This document shows, in pieces, positions 41,629 through 50,400 of a stretch of DNA of 64,000 nucleotides (position 1 is its first letter; each line of letters starts with the position of its first letter). Source of the DNA: a virus. The position numbers and the translations under genes are program-made. Below the pieces are notes generated by a model, which saw only the letters and a list, made by a program, of their open reading frames with translations, was not told the origin of the DNA and made no database searches. The stretch covers positions 1 to 64,000 of the IMG/VR virus record IMGVR_UViG_3300034095_002511. One strand, 5' to 3'.

Positions 41629-41955
41629 ATGGAAATTTTACTAACAATTCTTATAGCATTATTCATATTTGGTTTATCGATTGGATATTTGTTACTTTCA
41701 ATTCTAATGACAGAAAATAGAAAACTTAGAAACTATCAGCAAAAAACATTGCAAGAGTATTTAGAATTGGCGACTATGGATCAGTTTTTTGAAGAAATTA
41801 AAAATCGTGAAACACCTTTAATTATAATAAAAACATCTACTAATGGAATATTAGTAGATTGCTTTAATATACCGCCAGCTTTATCTATAAGTATACTAGA
41901 ATCATCTGCCGATCTTGTACGAAATAAAATAAAAAAGGAAATGGAAGATTTGTAA
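41629..41955 (+). CDS. Membrane protein with cytoplasmic tail
   Basis: ATG 41629 follows AAGGTG. Residues 1-25 make one hydrophobic helix (ILLTILIALFIFGLSIGYLLL), followed by a charged helical tail of about 80 residues. The N-terminus looks like an anchor. Function unknown. It precedes the sigma-factor promoter. Confidence 0.55.
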   Translation: MEILLTILIALFIFGLSIGYLLLSILMTENRKLRNYQQKTLQEYLELATMDQFFEEIKNRETPLIIIKTSTNGILVDCFNIPPALSISILESSADLVRNKIKKEMEDL

Positions 41956-41965
41956 TAGATTTATC

Positions 41966-41994
41966 TTGCAATATTAAAATTTATAAATTAAAAT
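41966..41994 (+). promoter_or_regulatory. Sigma-70-like promoter TTGCAA-N17-TAAAAT (sigma factor)
   Basis: TTGCAA (41966-41971) and TAAAAT (41989-41994) with a 17-base spacer, 37 bases before the sigma-factor ATG, which has AGAGG as ribosome site. Confidence 0.55.
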
Positions 41995-42030
41995 AAATCA
42001 TGTTTATTTTTATAATTTAGAGGTCTAAAA

Positions 42031-42954
42031 ATGCAAGCGATTGAAGAAAGGAAAGAATCTATATTAAAGACAAACTTAAAGTATTTTCATCATGTTGATT
42101 TTGATAAAAAGATTACAAGTAAAAAAATATTAGGCGATATACCAGACAAACATAAATTCGATTTGGAATCAAAGAAAGTTTTAAATCTTAGAAATACAAA
42201 CAAACAACCAGAAATGAGACCTTGTTACGAAGAGCCTCTTCTAACGAGGGAACAAGAATATCATCTTTTTAAACAACTTAATTTTCTCAAATTCAAAGCT
42301 AAAAATTTAATTGAAAAATTGAATTGCAAAAAATCAATCAAAACAAAAATAGAAAAAATAGAAAATCTCCAAATTAAAATATATGATTTGCGTAACAAGA
42401 TAGCAAGTTCTAATTTTCGTTTGGCAACACACATTTTGAAAAACGATTTTAAAAGTTATAGAGAAAAACGCAATCTGGATAACTATTTGTCAGATGCTTA
42501 TATGGATGTGATAAAATCTGTTGATTATTTCAATTACACTCTTGGAAATAAGTTTAGTACATATTGTGTTTGGGTTCTCCGTAAAAACTTCTTCAGAATG
42601 ATTAATCTTAAAAAAAATAAAAAAAATGAATTTTATAGTATTGACGATAATCAAACAGAAATTCAAAATTCGGCAGAAATATTCCTTACATCAGAAGTGC
42701 ATCAAAAAGAAAATGCAATATTTATCAATCGTGTTATTGAAACTGCAAAAAAAAGACTTAATACAAGAGATATCAATAGGCAGATTTTAATCATTGAGCA
42801 TTATTTTGGAATTAATGGAAAAGAAAGAAAAAATCTTGAAGAAATAAGCGGTTTATTGGAAATAACGAAGGAAAGAGTAAGGCAGTTAAAAGAGAAATTT
42901 TTGATTTCTATGCGTGAAACTGTAAGGAACACGGATTGTAAAAATGTACTCTAA
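42031..42954 (+). CDS. RNA polymerase sigma factor (sigma-70 family)
   Basis: The 307-residue protein carries region 1.2-like PLLTREQEYHLFKQLNFLK (about 68-86), region 2 with NFRLATHILKNDF (about 127-139) and DAYMDVIKSVDYFNYTLGNKFSTYCVWVLRK as core-binding and -10 recognition parts, and region 4 with LEEISGLLEITKERVRQLKEK (about 270-290). The region 1.2 wording resembles sigma factors I associate with Planctomycetes. It could direct host RNA polymerase to phage promoters such as the TTTACTTT type. Region 3 is short. Not obviously truncated. Confidence 0.82.
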   Translation: MQAIEERKESILKTNLKYFHHVDFDKKITSKKILGDIPDKHKFDLESKKVLNLRNTNKQPEMRPCYEEPLLTREQEYHLFKQLNFLKFKAKNLIEKLNCKKSIKTKIEKIENLQIKIYDLRNKIASSNFRLATHILKNDFKSYREKRNLDNYLSDAYMDVIKSVDYFNYTLGNKFSTYCVWVLRKNFFRMINLKKNKKNEFYSIDDNQTEIQNSAEIFLTSEVHQKENAIFINRVIETAKKRLNTRDINRQILIIEHYFGINGKERKNLEEISGLLEITKERVRQLKEKFLISMRETVRNTDCKNVL

Positions 42955-43804
42955 TAAAACAGAAATTGAATATTCAAGCTCCAAAGATTGGGGCGAAGAT
43001 GCGATTGTTAAGATAAAAGAATCTGAAATAAATTATTTGAAGTATAAAAATCTTTATTCAAAAAAAGATAAAAAAGACAAGTATTTATTTGCTGCCAATA
43101 TACAAATCCCAGAAAGTATAAATTTACCAAACATATTTATACTTGAAAAATGGCAAAGGCCAAGAATATGGATTACAGGAAGAGGTAAGAAAATTGAAAT
43201 TGCTGAGGATGATGCATATGATAATTTTCAAAAAATAAAATCTTGTAATCATGATTTTTACAATGAAAGTCAAAATGATTTGGTTGGCGATGGCATTTGT
43301 AGAAAATGTAAGGTTTTTGTTCAGGAATATTTTATAAATCAAGATATTAGAAAATCAAAGTATGAGTCTTTAGAATTACATAAAGATGATGTGTTTTTTG
43401 GAAACATCCCATTAAAAAATCATTTGTACTCCATGACACAGGAGGCTGCATATGATATAAATTTAAAACCAAATGAAAAAGTAGATTTAATGTGCGCTGG
43501 ATGGTTACACCATTCAAATGGACAGCTACATTCAAATGATTGTGTCGAAAATATTTTGAAATATTTCTACTTAGAACCTAAAAAAATGTACGAATCTTTA
43601 ATTCTTCAATATTATGATTTGGTAGATAACATTAAAATCCTTGTTCAATTGAATAACAATCATGAAAAGTTAAATAAAATAAACGAGGATGCAAAAGTTT
43701 TACTCCGAGAAATGGAACAAAAAAGTTTGCCAAATGCTTATTTTTTGCAGTCTTGGATATTAATGGCAGACCAAACACTTCTTATTTCTGCGAATAATTT
43801 TTGA
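42944..43804 (+). CDS. Hypothetical protein with Cys knuckles
   Basis: The 286-residue protein overlaps the sigma-factor gene by 11 bases. It has LEKWQRPRIWITGRGKKIE, then CNHDF...GDGICRKC (about 99-124), a likely zinc site, and a helical C-terminus. No family recognised. Coupling to the sigma gene raises the chance that the two act together. Confidence 0.5.
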   Translation: MYSNKTEIEYSSSKDWGEDAIVKIKESEINYLKYKNLYSKKDKKDKYLFAANIQIPESINLPNIFILEKWQRPRIWITGRGKKIEIAEDDAYDNFQKIKSCNHDFYNESQNDLVGDGICRKCKVFVQEYFINQDIRKSKYESLELHKDDVFFGNIPLKNHLYSMTQEAAYDINLKPNEKVDLMCAGWLHHSNGQLHSNDCVENILKYFYLEPKKMYESLILQYYDLVDNIKILVQLNNNHEKLNKINEDAKVLLREMEQKSLPNAYFLQSWILMADQTLLISANNF

Positions 43805-43909
43805 AAAATATATTTTCCCCACCTTACTTTTAAATTTATTTCCATATAGTGACCTTAGCGATGGCAATGGGCCAGAGCAACAAATGGTTATAATATGAGG
43901 TAATGTATC

Positions 43910-44803
43910 ATGGCTAAAAAAGCCACAAAGTCTGTGTCTGTATCCAAATCTTCTACTACAGAATCTGTAGCAAGTGTTTTAGAATCTTTAGTTGCATCTC
44001 TCCCTCCAATCACCCCAACAGTAAAGGGCAAGGCTTCTAAGTGGAAAATATCCCTAGACGAAGAAGCACAAGAGGTGTTTACTCGTTGGATTTCTGCAAA
44101 AATTGTAGCTGAACCAGTTATGCAGCGATTAGAAAATTCAAAAGACATTTTGAATGAAATATGTCTACAAGAATTTTGTATAAAATATTTTGAATCTAGA
44201 TCAAGACCTTCTAATCCCCAACTACAAACTGAAAAAAATAACACTGTTGACCATACCGCAAGTTGGTTGTTTACCGATAAATTTAAGGTAAAGCTCCCAG
44301 AAGTTGCTGAGGGACTTGATGCAAAAAGTGTTTATATTTCGGCATTTACTGATTCTGGCCTACATCCGCATGATGCCGAATCTTTGGTAAATAACGAATT
44401 AATTTTAAATCCAGTAATTGGTGTTCGCCCTATTACTGATCTATTGACTGGTCATTATGGAAGTGGTAGGGAATTTGTGCCAGCGACTGAGATTGAAAAA
44501 TCTGCTGGTAAAAAGCTAGCTATATTTTTAACGGCATCTGGAAAGACAACGATTGAAGGTCTTACCGATGATGAAAAGATCGCTCTTATTCATCGTGATT
44601 CTGGTGTCACTGTTAGGGATGGATTTTTGGAAAGGGTCTGTGCATACGCAAAGAGTGTGGATCAATTGATCGCAATCTTTAATTTAATCAGACCAGTATC
44701 TTATCCCGCATATCCAAAGTTTGCGGTTGGCGATAATCCAGTCGAACAAAGCAATCGAAAAATTGCTGCTGCTGCTGATATTCTTGGTACAAACGCAGAT
44801 TAA
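43910..44803 (+). CDS. Conserved-looking protein, probably highly expressed
   Basis: The 297-residue protein starts with a Ser/Thr/Lys-rich tail (AKKATKSVSVSKSSTTES) and then an alpha/beta domain with WKISLDEEAQEVFTRW and VTVRDGFLERVCAYAKSV. Codon use is less AT-skewed than in the neighbours. A TATAGT lies upstream and a 13-bp hairpin follows, so it looks like an independent, strongly expressed unit. No homologous family is recognised, so no function is given. Confidence 0.6.
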   Translation: MAKKATKSVSVSKSSTTESVASVLESLVASLPPITPTVKGKASKWKISLDEEAQEVFTRWISAKIVAEPVMQRLENSKDILNEICLQEFCIKYFESRSRPSNPQLQTEKNNTVDHTASWLFTDKFKVKLPEVAEGLDAKSVYISAFTDSGLHPHDAESLVNNELILNPVIGVRPITDLLTGHYGSGREFVPATEIEKSAGKKLAIFLTASGKTTIEGLTDDEKIALIHRDSGVTVRDGFLERVCAYAKSVDQLIAIFNLIRPVSYPAYPKFAVGDNPVEQSNRKIAAAADILGTNAD

Positions 44804-44814
44804 TTTTTGAACGA

Positions 44815-44851
44815 ATAAGAATCACAAGTCATCTTGATTTGTGATTCTTAT
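44815..44851 (+). terminator. 13-bp perfect hairpin after the 43910 gene
   Basis: ATAAGAATCACAA (44815-44827) pairs exactly with TTGTGATTCTTAT (44839-44851) around an 11-base loop. There is no T-run on either strand, so it may act as a mRNA 3'-end stabiliser or weak terminator rather than a classic one. Confidence 0.5.
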
Positions 44852-44891
44852 CAAAAATATATTTATGTAATTTTACATTGATGGGAATCGT

Positions 44892-45245
44892 ATGAAAATT
44901 CTTGAAAATACTTTATCTTTAGAAATAGACATTTGGGAAGACCCTGGTGATTATCCATCGAATGCAGGGCAATTTCCTTTGCCTAGTAGTTACCAATTAG
45001 AAGATATTACAGGACATTTAATTATTCAAATTGAGCCATCTGATCGAGAAATGGATGGTTGGCATGAACAGGGAATAGAACTCAATTTGTGCATGATGAT
45101 GGAAGATCATAAAATTACTGTTCAAGGTGTTAGAATTACTAGTTGGCAGTTGCATCCAGAAATGGATTTAAAAGCAGATTATACAATTCTAGACACATGG
45201 AAGATTATTCCTTACGAGTGGGATGATTCTGATTTTTCGCCATAA
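44892..45245 (+). CDS. Hypothetical beta-rich protein
   Basis: The 117-residue protein is acidic with many aromatic residues, starting MKILENTLSLEIDIWEDPGD and later HLIIQIEPSDREM. No motif. Its last 34 bases overlap the convergent HNH gene. Confidence 0.5.
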   Translation: MKILENTLSLEIDIWEDPGDYPSNAGQFPLPSSYQLEDITGHLIIQIEPSDREMDGWHEQGIELNLCMMMEDHKITVQGVRITSWQLHPEMDLKADYTILDTWKIIPYEWDDSDFSP

Positions 45246-45802
45246 TGTTCTTTTCTATGACAATTCGCACATAGCAATATACATTTTGATATTTCATTCA
45301 TTATATGTTCAAGACTACATCTGGAGCTTGATACTTTGCTTATTTCAAATTTTTTATCAGACAGGTGATGAAAATCTAGTGCGACTGGATTTGATTCTTT
45401 GCATATCTTGCATTTATTGATTGATTTGAAATTGTTTATTTTTTCACGATTGTTTATGGTTTTATTTTCCTTTTTGTCGTGATGTTCTTTCCTGTGACAA
45501 TTCGCACACAAAACTATACATTTGGACATCTCATCCACTATTTTTTTTAGGTTATATCCAGAAGAGATACCAGCACGAATTCCAAATTTTTTATCAGACA
45601 GGTGATGAAAATCTAGTGCGACTGGATTTGATTCTTTGCATATCTTGCATTTATTGGTTGATTTAAAATTGGCCACTTCTTTGTAGATTTCAACTTTTCT
45701 TTTTTTTATTTGTTTTTTTCTATTTTCCTTGTTCATATCATACCAATCTTTATGATATTTTTTTTGATACTTTTTATAATCTTCTTTATCTTTGTATGGC
45801 AT
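45212..45802 (-). CDS. Tandem-duplicated HNH-type protein
   Basis: The 196-residue protein carries two nearly identical HNH domains of about 79 residues: KCKICKESNPVALDFHHLSD ... VLCANCHRKEHHDKK, then KCKICKESNPVALDFHHLSD ... LLCANCHRKEHYGEK. Each has the two CxxC zinc pairs and the D-F-H-H core. The first 45 residues are Lys/Tyr-rich and helical. The repeated DNA (see repeat at 45346) is almost identical, so the duplication is recent. Two active sites in one chain might give cutting of both strands or unusual spacing of cuts. GGTGAAAT precedes the ATG. Confidence 0.78.
   Translation of the reverse strand: MPYKDKEDYKKYQKKYHKDWYDMNKENRKKQIKKRKVEIYKEVANFKSTNKCKICKESNPVALDFHHLSDKKFGIRAGISSGYNLKKIVDEMSKCIVLCANCHRKEHHDKKENKTINNREKINNFKSINKCKICKESNPVALDFHHLSDKKFEISKVSSSRCSLEHIMNEISKCILLCANCHRKEHYGEKSESSHS
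45346..45670. repeat. Direct repeat of about 88 bp (copies at 45346-45433 and 45583-45670)
   Basis: Copies are 237 bases apart (79 codons) and differ at about two positions. They encode KCKICKESNPVALDFHHLSD-type sequence in the HNH gene. The near identity marks a recent duplication of a single HNH domain. Confidence 0.9.
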
Positions 45803-45911
45803 TATATTTCACCAAAAAGTTATTTGTTTAATTTTAAGATTCCATAAAAATAAAAACAAATATTTTTATTGTTATTATTTTCTCTTATAATTTGTCTGTA
45901 GGAGAATTTTC

Positions 45912-46349
45912 ATGACTAAGATAAATTTGTCTTCTGGAGAAGGATACAAAGTATACAAGCAGTGCTTTGATGCTGATAATATCTATTTGCAACTTGAAGA
46001 AGTCGAGGTTTTGAAAAATGACACTAATCATGTGGTCATTATTCCTGTATGGATGTGGGAAAATATCAGAAAGGTTTCTTTGCCTATTGATGTCGATCTT
46101 GTTGTTATGACTGAGGAAGAAATTCAAAAAAAAGCAAGTGAAGAGGTGGATATTAGAATTAGAGAGCTTAGTTTGTTTGGCGGGGAAGATAATATGGCCA
46201 AGCTTATAAAAATGGAGAATTATGCAATTTTTGGAGATGTGAGAGAATCTAAGGAAAATCAAATAAAAAAGGGAATAAGTTACTATCTCAAACAAAGAGA
46301 CAAGCAAAAAAATATTTTAAGAAAAATAAATTTTAATTCACAGCCATGA
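45912..46349 (+). CDS. Hypothetical protein
   Basis: The 145-residue protein begins MTKINLSSGEGYKVYKQCFD. AGGAG lies about six bases upstream, and TATAAT (45886-45891) is a possible -10. It has an alpha/beta first half and a Lys-rich helical end. It overlaps the glycosyltransferase ATG by four bases. No family recognised. Confidence 0.55.
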   Translation: MTKINLSSGEGYKVYKQCFDADNIYLQLEEVEVLKNDTNHVVIIPVWMWENIRKVSLPIDVDLVVMTEEEIQKKASEEVDIRIRELSLFGGEDNMAKLIKMENYAIFGDVRESKENQIKKGISYYLKQRDKQKNILRKINFNSQP

Positions 46350-47092
46350 TAAAATTGAAACGAAATGATGGTAAAGTATATTTGCGGTTTATGCATCTTG
46401 GTGATATAATTACAAGTTTTAATATTTTGTATAATTTGGCTATACAAGAAGGCATAAAGATAGGAATTTTGGGAGAAAGTCCTGAAATTTATTCTCAGCT
46501 TTTTAAAATATTTAATTATAATGGTCACATTTATTTGAGTAATTATTTCCATCCTTGGAAACCTGAATTTAATACTGTTTCTTTTGAAAATTATCTTCCT
46601 TATTCTTATTTGAATATATGCTTTGGACTTAGTACGCTTAAAAAAATTAAATTGAAAAAATTTATCTTACCTGACACATTTCATGGCGTTAAAGAAAAAA
46701 AAGACTTTTTATGTTTTCATTTTTTGTGTAGATCAGTAGAAGCTAGAAAAAGTTTTACGAATAATGATGTAAGAAATGCTTTTAGGGCATTTGAGAAGAA
46801 AAAATCAATATGCATAGGTGGAACAGAAACAAAAACTTATATAAAAGACCGTGAGTGTTTTTTTTCTGATTTGATCAATCTATCAAAAAAACTAATGGAA
46901 TCTTCTGGTTTTTTTGGAATAGATAGTGGAATGTCTCATTTGGCCGGAACTCTTAAAGTAGATGGCGATATTATAATTCAGGCTAAATATGATGATTTTT
47001 TCAATAATGTTAAAAATTCTTTTAGCTACATGTATCCAACATTTAAAATGCATTCGAAAAAAAGCCTAGAACAAAAATTACAATCACTTTAA
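46346..47092 (+). CDS. GT9-like glycosyltransferase (heptosyltransferase type)
   Basis: The 248-residue protein follows a single-domain-plus plan of GT9: YLRFMHLGDIITSFNILYNL (about 12-31), ICIGGTETKTYI with the Gly motif, and SGFFGIDSGMSHLAGTL (about 190-206), which matches the FIGxDSGxxHLA of heptosyltransferases. It is shorter than bacterial GT9 enzymes (about 330 residues). Likely transfers a sugar from an ADP- or similar-linked donor; acceptor unknown. Confidence 0.7.
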   Translation: MIKLKRNDGKVYLRFMHLGDIITSFNILYNLAIQEGIKIGILGESPEIYSQLFKIFNYNGHIYLSNYFHPWKPEFNTVSFENYLPYSYLNICFGLSTLKKIKLKKFILPDTFHGVKEKKDFLCFHFLCRSVEARKSFTNNDVRNAFRAFEKKKSICIGGTETKTYIKDRECFFSDLINLSKKLMESSGFFGIDSGMSHLAGTLKVDGDIIIQAKYDDFFNNVKNSFSYMYPTFKMHSKKSLEQKLQSL

Positions 47093-47094
47093 GG

Positions 47095-47124
47095 TTGAAA
47101 TTTTTTTAAATTTTGTTTTATAAT
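47095..47124 (+). promoter_or_regulatory. Sigma-70-like promoter TTGAAA-N18-TATAAT
   Basis: TTGAAA (47095-47100) and TATAAT (47119-47124), 18 bases apart, just after the GT9-like gene and 43 bases before the methyltransferase ATG. Confidence 0.55.
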
Positions 47125-47166
47125 TTCTATTATAGAATAGGTAGGCTTTTATAAAGGATGGATTTC

Positions 47167-48051
47167 ATGAGCTTAGATAAAATTATTCAGAATTTTGAAG
47201 ATATTCTGACACAACTTAAAAAACTTGCTTTAATTTCTAATGATCAAAAAATAGAAAATATCTCGGAAATAGAAAAAAAATCTGATTTTGATGTTTTGAA
47301 ATCACTTCTTATGTCAGAAGAATGGCCTCAAGCTGCCCCTGATTTTTTAATATGTGAAGAGAACGAACAAGATAAAATTGATAGGGCCGAAGGTATTATT
47401 TCTTATTTAAGTCAGGATTTAAGAGATAAAAGCTTTTTGGATTTTGGATGTGGCGAAGGACATGTTGCACTTAATGCCTCTACATCTGGGGCGACTAAGT
47501 CTCATGGTTATGATATTTTGAAAAGTGGCAATTTAAATTGGGAAGAAAAAAAAGAAAGCTTTTTATTGACAAGTGACTTTGAAAAAATTAAAAAAAATGC
47601 TCCTTACGATTTTGTTTTGCTTTATGATGTTTTAGATCATACCGAAAACCCAGTTGAAGTTTTAAATAAAATTCGTCAAATCGTTGATGATAATTCAAAA
47701 ATATTTGTTCGTTGCCATCCTTTTTCATCAAGGCATGGAACTCATTTGTACAGAAAGTTAAATAAAGCTTATGTTCAATTAGTTTTTACAGATGAAGAGT
47801 TGACGGAGCTTGGTCTTATTGGTGATATAAAACAGAAGACTTATTTTCCAATTAACGAAAACAATAAATGGTTTGATGGTGCTAGGTTTAAGGTCGTTAG
47901 TCAAGATGGTGTTAAAACTCTAGTTGAAGATTTCTTCAAAGACAACAAATTGGTGTCATCAAGAATAACTAGGGATGACTACAGCAAAGCATTCCCAGAA
48001 CACCAGATGGCACAAGTGTTTAATGATTATGTACTTCAGATATTGCCTTAA
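47167..48051 (+). CDS. SAM-dependent methyltransferase (paralogue of 32521 gene)
   Basis: ATG 47167 (with AAGGAT upstream) gives 294 residues. Core motifs are SFLDFGCGEGHVALNAS (GxGxG SAM loop), GYDILKSG acid, DFVLLYDVLDHTENP and FVRCHPFSSRHGTHLYRKLN, followed by VFTDEELTELG. Each lines up with the gene at 32521, so the two arose by duplication. Both lie among glycosyltransferases. Methyl acceptor unknown; a sugar or nucleotide sugar is a fair guess. Confidence 0.8.
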   Translation: MSLDKIIQNFEDILTQLKKLALISNDQKIENISEIEKKSDFDVLKSLLMSEEWPQAAPDFLICEENEQDKIDRAEGIISYLSQDLRDKSFLDFGCGEGHVALNASTSGATKSHGYDILKSGNLNWEEKKESFLLTSDFEKIKKNAPYDFVLLYDVLDHTENPVEVLNKIRQIVDDNSKIFVRCHPFSSRHGTHLYRKLNKAYVQLVFTDEELTELGLIGDIKQKTYFPINENNKWFDGARFKVVSQDGVKTLVEDFFKDNKLVSSRITRDDYSKAFPEHQMAQVFNDYVLQILP

Positions 48052-48059
48052 GGAAGATA

Positions 48060-48317
48060 ATGGAAAAGTATTTGCCTGTGGTGAAAAAGGAAACGACATT
48101 TTCATTAATTGGAAATTTGCAAAACGCTGATGATGTTTTGTATATTGAAAATAAACTTAAAGAAATAGAAGAAGTAAATCCAATTATAAGCACATGGATT
48201 AGGTCGTTTTCTAAAATAAATAAAAACAAATTGATTACAGCCTATTGTGGTCTTATGGTCTATGAGCTTTTATACAGTCAGGCCGAAGCAGATCATATGA
48301 ATGAAGAGTTTCAATGA
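48060..48317 (+). CDS. Hypothetical protein (85 aa)
   Basis: The ATG follows AAGGAAG. The 85-residue product is helical and charged, with no motif. It overlaps the HNH gene by four bases. Confidence 0.5.
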   Translation: MEKYLPVVKKETTFSLIGNLQNADDVLYIENKLKEIEEVNPIISTWIRSFSKINKNKLITAYCGLMVYELLYSQAEADHMNEEFQ

Positions 48318-49228
48318 AATATGAAATTAAGGCGAGTATAAAATGGACAATAAAAAGCGGTGAATCTAAAGAATTTGTTCAACAAAAAGCATTTGATGAA
48401 TTAACCAATGCCATTCGTGATTTGCATTTTCCAAATATTGATTTAGAAATAAAAGTCGAAGAATTAAAAAATAATATAGAAATTCAAAGGATCAAGGAAT
48501 ATTCTTGGTCTTTTATATTAGATAAATTAAAAAAAACAAACAATAATTTTAAAGTTTCATTTCAAGGTAAAGAGTACATTGTAAAGATGAACTCGCAGAG
48601 ATACTTTCTATTTAGAGAAAACAATAAATGTGTTTGTTGTGGCATTGAAGGCACAAAGGTCATATTAGAAAAAAACTTGAATGATGTTACTCCTCATTTT
48701 AATCTTTATGCTAAAAGTCAAGATGGCCTTGTCCTCTTGACTAAAGATCACATTACACCTAAGTGTGTGGGAGGAACAGATAGACATTCAAATTATCAAA
48801 CTATGTGTTCAATATGCAATGGATTAAAAGGACATTCAAATATTTCAATTGAAAATTTGCACAACATAAGAAAAATTTATGAAAAAAATAAATACGGAGA
48901 TAAAAAGGTATTGCATAATCTCATAGACGCAGAAAAAATGAAACTTTCTACCAAAATCAACACACAAGAATATCAATCTCAAAATTACATAAAAAGCTTA
49001 TCCAAAGATGCCATCAAAACAAGATGTGATTTATCAGTGTATAAAGATAAAGAAAAATATATTGCAATTTCAATGTATGATAGTCCAAAAAAAAATCTAC
49101 ATTATATTGGAAATATAAGAAGAGGAATTTATTTAGAGCCTCTTTTCTCTTATAAGAAAAAATATGAATGTCAAATTTATAACAATATGGTCATATCTAT
49201 ACATAAAAGCCTATTAAGGCACAAATAA
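48314..49228 (+). CDS. HNH endonuclease
   Basis: The 304-residue protein has a helical N-terminal half (about 1-95) and an HNH domain: CVCCGIEG (about 107-114), HFNLYAKSQDGLVLLTKDHI (about 132-151), TPKCVGGT and MCSICNGLKGH, giving the zinc pairs and the D-H catalytic centre. The C-terminal part is Lys-rich. The combination fits phage or mobile HNH nucleases of the HFNLYG type. It is a different family from the two other HNH genes here. Confidence 0.8.
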   Translation: MKYEIKASIKWTIKSGESKEFVQQKAFDELTNAIRDLHFPNIDLEIKVEELKNNIEIQRIKEYSWSFILDKLKKTNNNFKVSFQGKEYIVKMNSQRYFLFRENNKCVCCGIEGTKVILEKNLNDVTPHFNLYAKSQDGLVLLTKDHITPKCVGGTDRHSNYQTMCSICNGLKGHSNISIENLHNIRKIYEKNKYGDKKVLHNLIDAEKMKLSTKINTQEYQSQNYIKSLSKDAIKTRCDLSVYKDKEKYIAISMYDSPKKNLHYIGNIRRGIYLEPLFSYKKKYECQIYNNMVISIHKSLLRHK

Positions 49229-49240
49229 TTTGGGGGATAT

Positions 49241-49717
49241 ATGGAATCATGGGAAAAAGAACTTGAAAATGAAATATTAAATAAATCAAAAAAAATTATC
49301 GTAAAGAAAAAAAGTAATTTTTTTTTATACTTTGTAATTATTGCACTTTCTTTTATGTCAATTGGACTTCTCTTTAAAAAAAATGAAAAATTTAGATATT
49401 TTATTGTTGAACATTTTAAAATTAAAAGTAACAAAAAACCAATTGGAGATGAATCTGTCACTGGTACAATTGTAAATAAAGATGAATCTATCACTGGCAG
49501 AATTATAAATATCGAAGCAGAATTGAAAAAAAATTCTCAAAGAATAAACAACTTGGGAATAGGCTTTAATGAAAATTTTTCCATAATAGAAAAAAACAAC
49601 CAAGAAAAAAACTTCATTTTCTTAAATCACGATTGGTCTTTGAATAGAAAGCCAGAAAATATAACTGTAAATCCAGAAGATCAGTCTTTCATTGATCGAA
49701 ATATTAAAAATCAATAG
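49241..49717 (+). CDS. Single-pass membrane protein
   Basis: The 158-residue protein has a charged N-terminus, a membrane helix (about 26-44, FFLYFVIIALSFMSIGLLF) and a long hydrophilic C-terminus that contains a short repeat (DESVTGTIV / DESITGRII). It overlaps the convergent amidohydrolase gene by seven bases. Function unknown. Confidence 0.55.
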   Translation: MESWEKELENEILNKSKKIIVKKKSNFFLYFVIIALSFMSIGLLFKKNEKFRYFIVEHFKIKSNKKPIGDESVTGTIVNKDESITGRIINIEAELKKNSQRINNLGIGFNENFSIIEKNNQEKNFIFLNHDWSLNRKPENITVNPEDQSFIDRNIKNQ

Positions 49718-50400
49718 CTTTTATATTTTTTATCTGGTACGAAATCAGTCACACCAATAAGATCACTAATGCAAGTAGCCAAGTAATCACTAAATAACAT
49801 GCACATTTCTTTATCTGATCTTAATTCATGTGCTATTTCTAATTGTAATGCCTGTACGCTATTGTCAAAATTCCATTTGCGAAATAATTGATTCATATTG
49901 TTCCTTGACCATCCACTAAAAGGACCTCCAGATTTGCCTTCGTATGCATTAATTCCAAAACTTAAAAGTCTATGCATAAAGAAATCTTTTCTCCAAATAT
50001 CCATACTGTAGCTTGCTGGATTGCCCTCTCCATAGCCAATGACCATATCGATCTTATCATTTATTTTACTTCTATGCTTATTGCTCATTCCATGAATGTT
50101 ATAAAGAAAAACTGTATCACCAAGGGCTTTTGCTTTTTTTGTAAATTTAAGCATAGGTTCTAGTATTTCTTCATCAACAACTTCTGTGTGGCAATGATCA
50201 ACATTGTTACAATCAGCTTTATCTCTGATGCAGTCAACTGTGTCTGCTCTTTCCCATCCTTTGTTTATGACCGCAAATGCAGATATTTGCCTCGCAATGT
50301 TTTCTGCGATAATTGCAGTGTTTTCATCATTGCCTTGAAATCCATGAGGAGCAAAAATAACTACTGGTATTTGGCCTTCAATTAAACTTACTCTTTCCAT
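49711..50400 (-). CDS. N-formylglutamate-amidohydrolase-like protein
   Basis: The 229-residue protein shows PVVIFAPHGFQGNDENT (about 12-28) with the His/Asn metal site, VFLYNIHGMSN (about 96-106), VIGYGEGNPASYSM, SGGPFSGWSRNNMNQ and ALQLEIAHELR, the order of N-formylglutamate amidohydrolase-like zinc hydrolases. The activity could be amide or gamma-glutamyl cleavage. The stop of the HAD gene overlaps its start region. With the amidoligase- and cyclotransferase-like genes it points at amide/gamma-glutamyl chemistry. Confidence 0.65.
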   Translation of the reverse strand: MERVSLIEGQIPVVIFAPHGFQGNDENTAIIAENIARQISAFAVINKGWERADTVDCIRDKADCNNVDHCHTEVVDEEILEPMLKFTKKAKALGDTVFLYNIHGMSNKHRSKINDKIDMVIGYGEGNPASYSMDIWRKDFFMHRLLSFGINAYEGKSGGPFSGWSRNNMNQLFRKWNFDNSVQALQLEIAHELRSDKEMCMLFSDYLATCISDLIGVTDFVPDKKYKSY

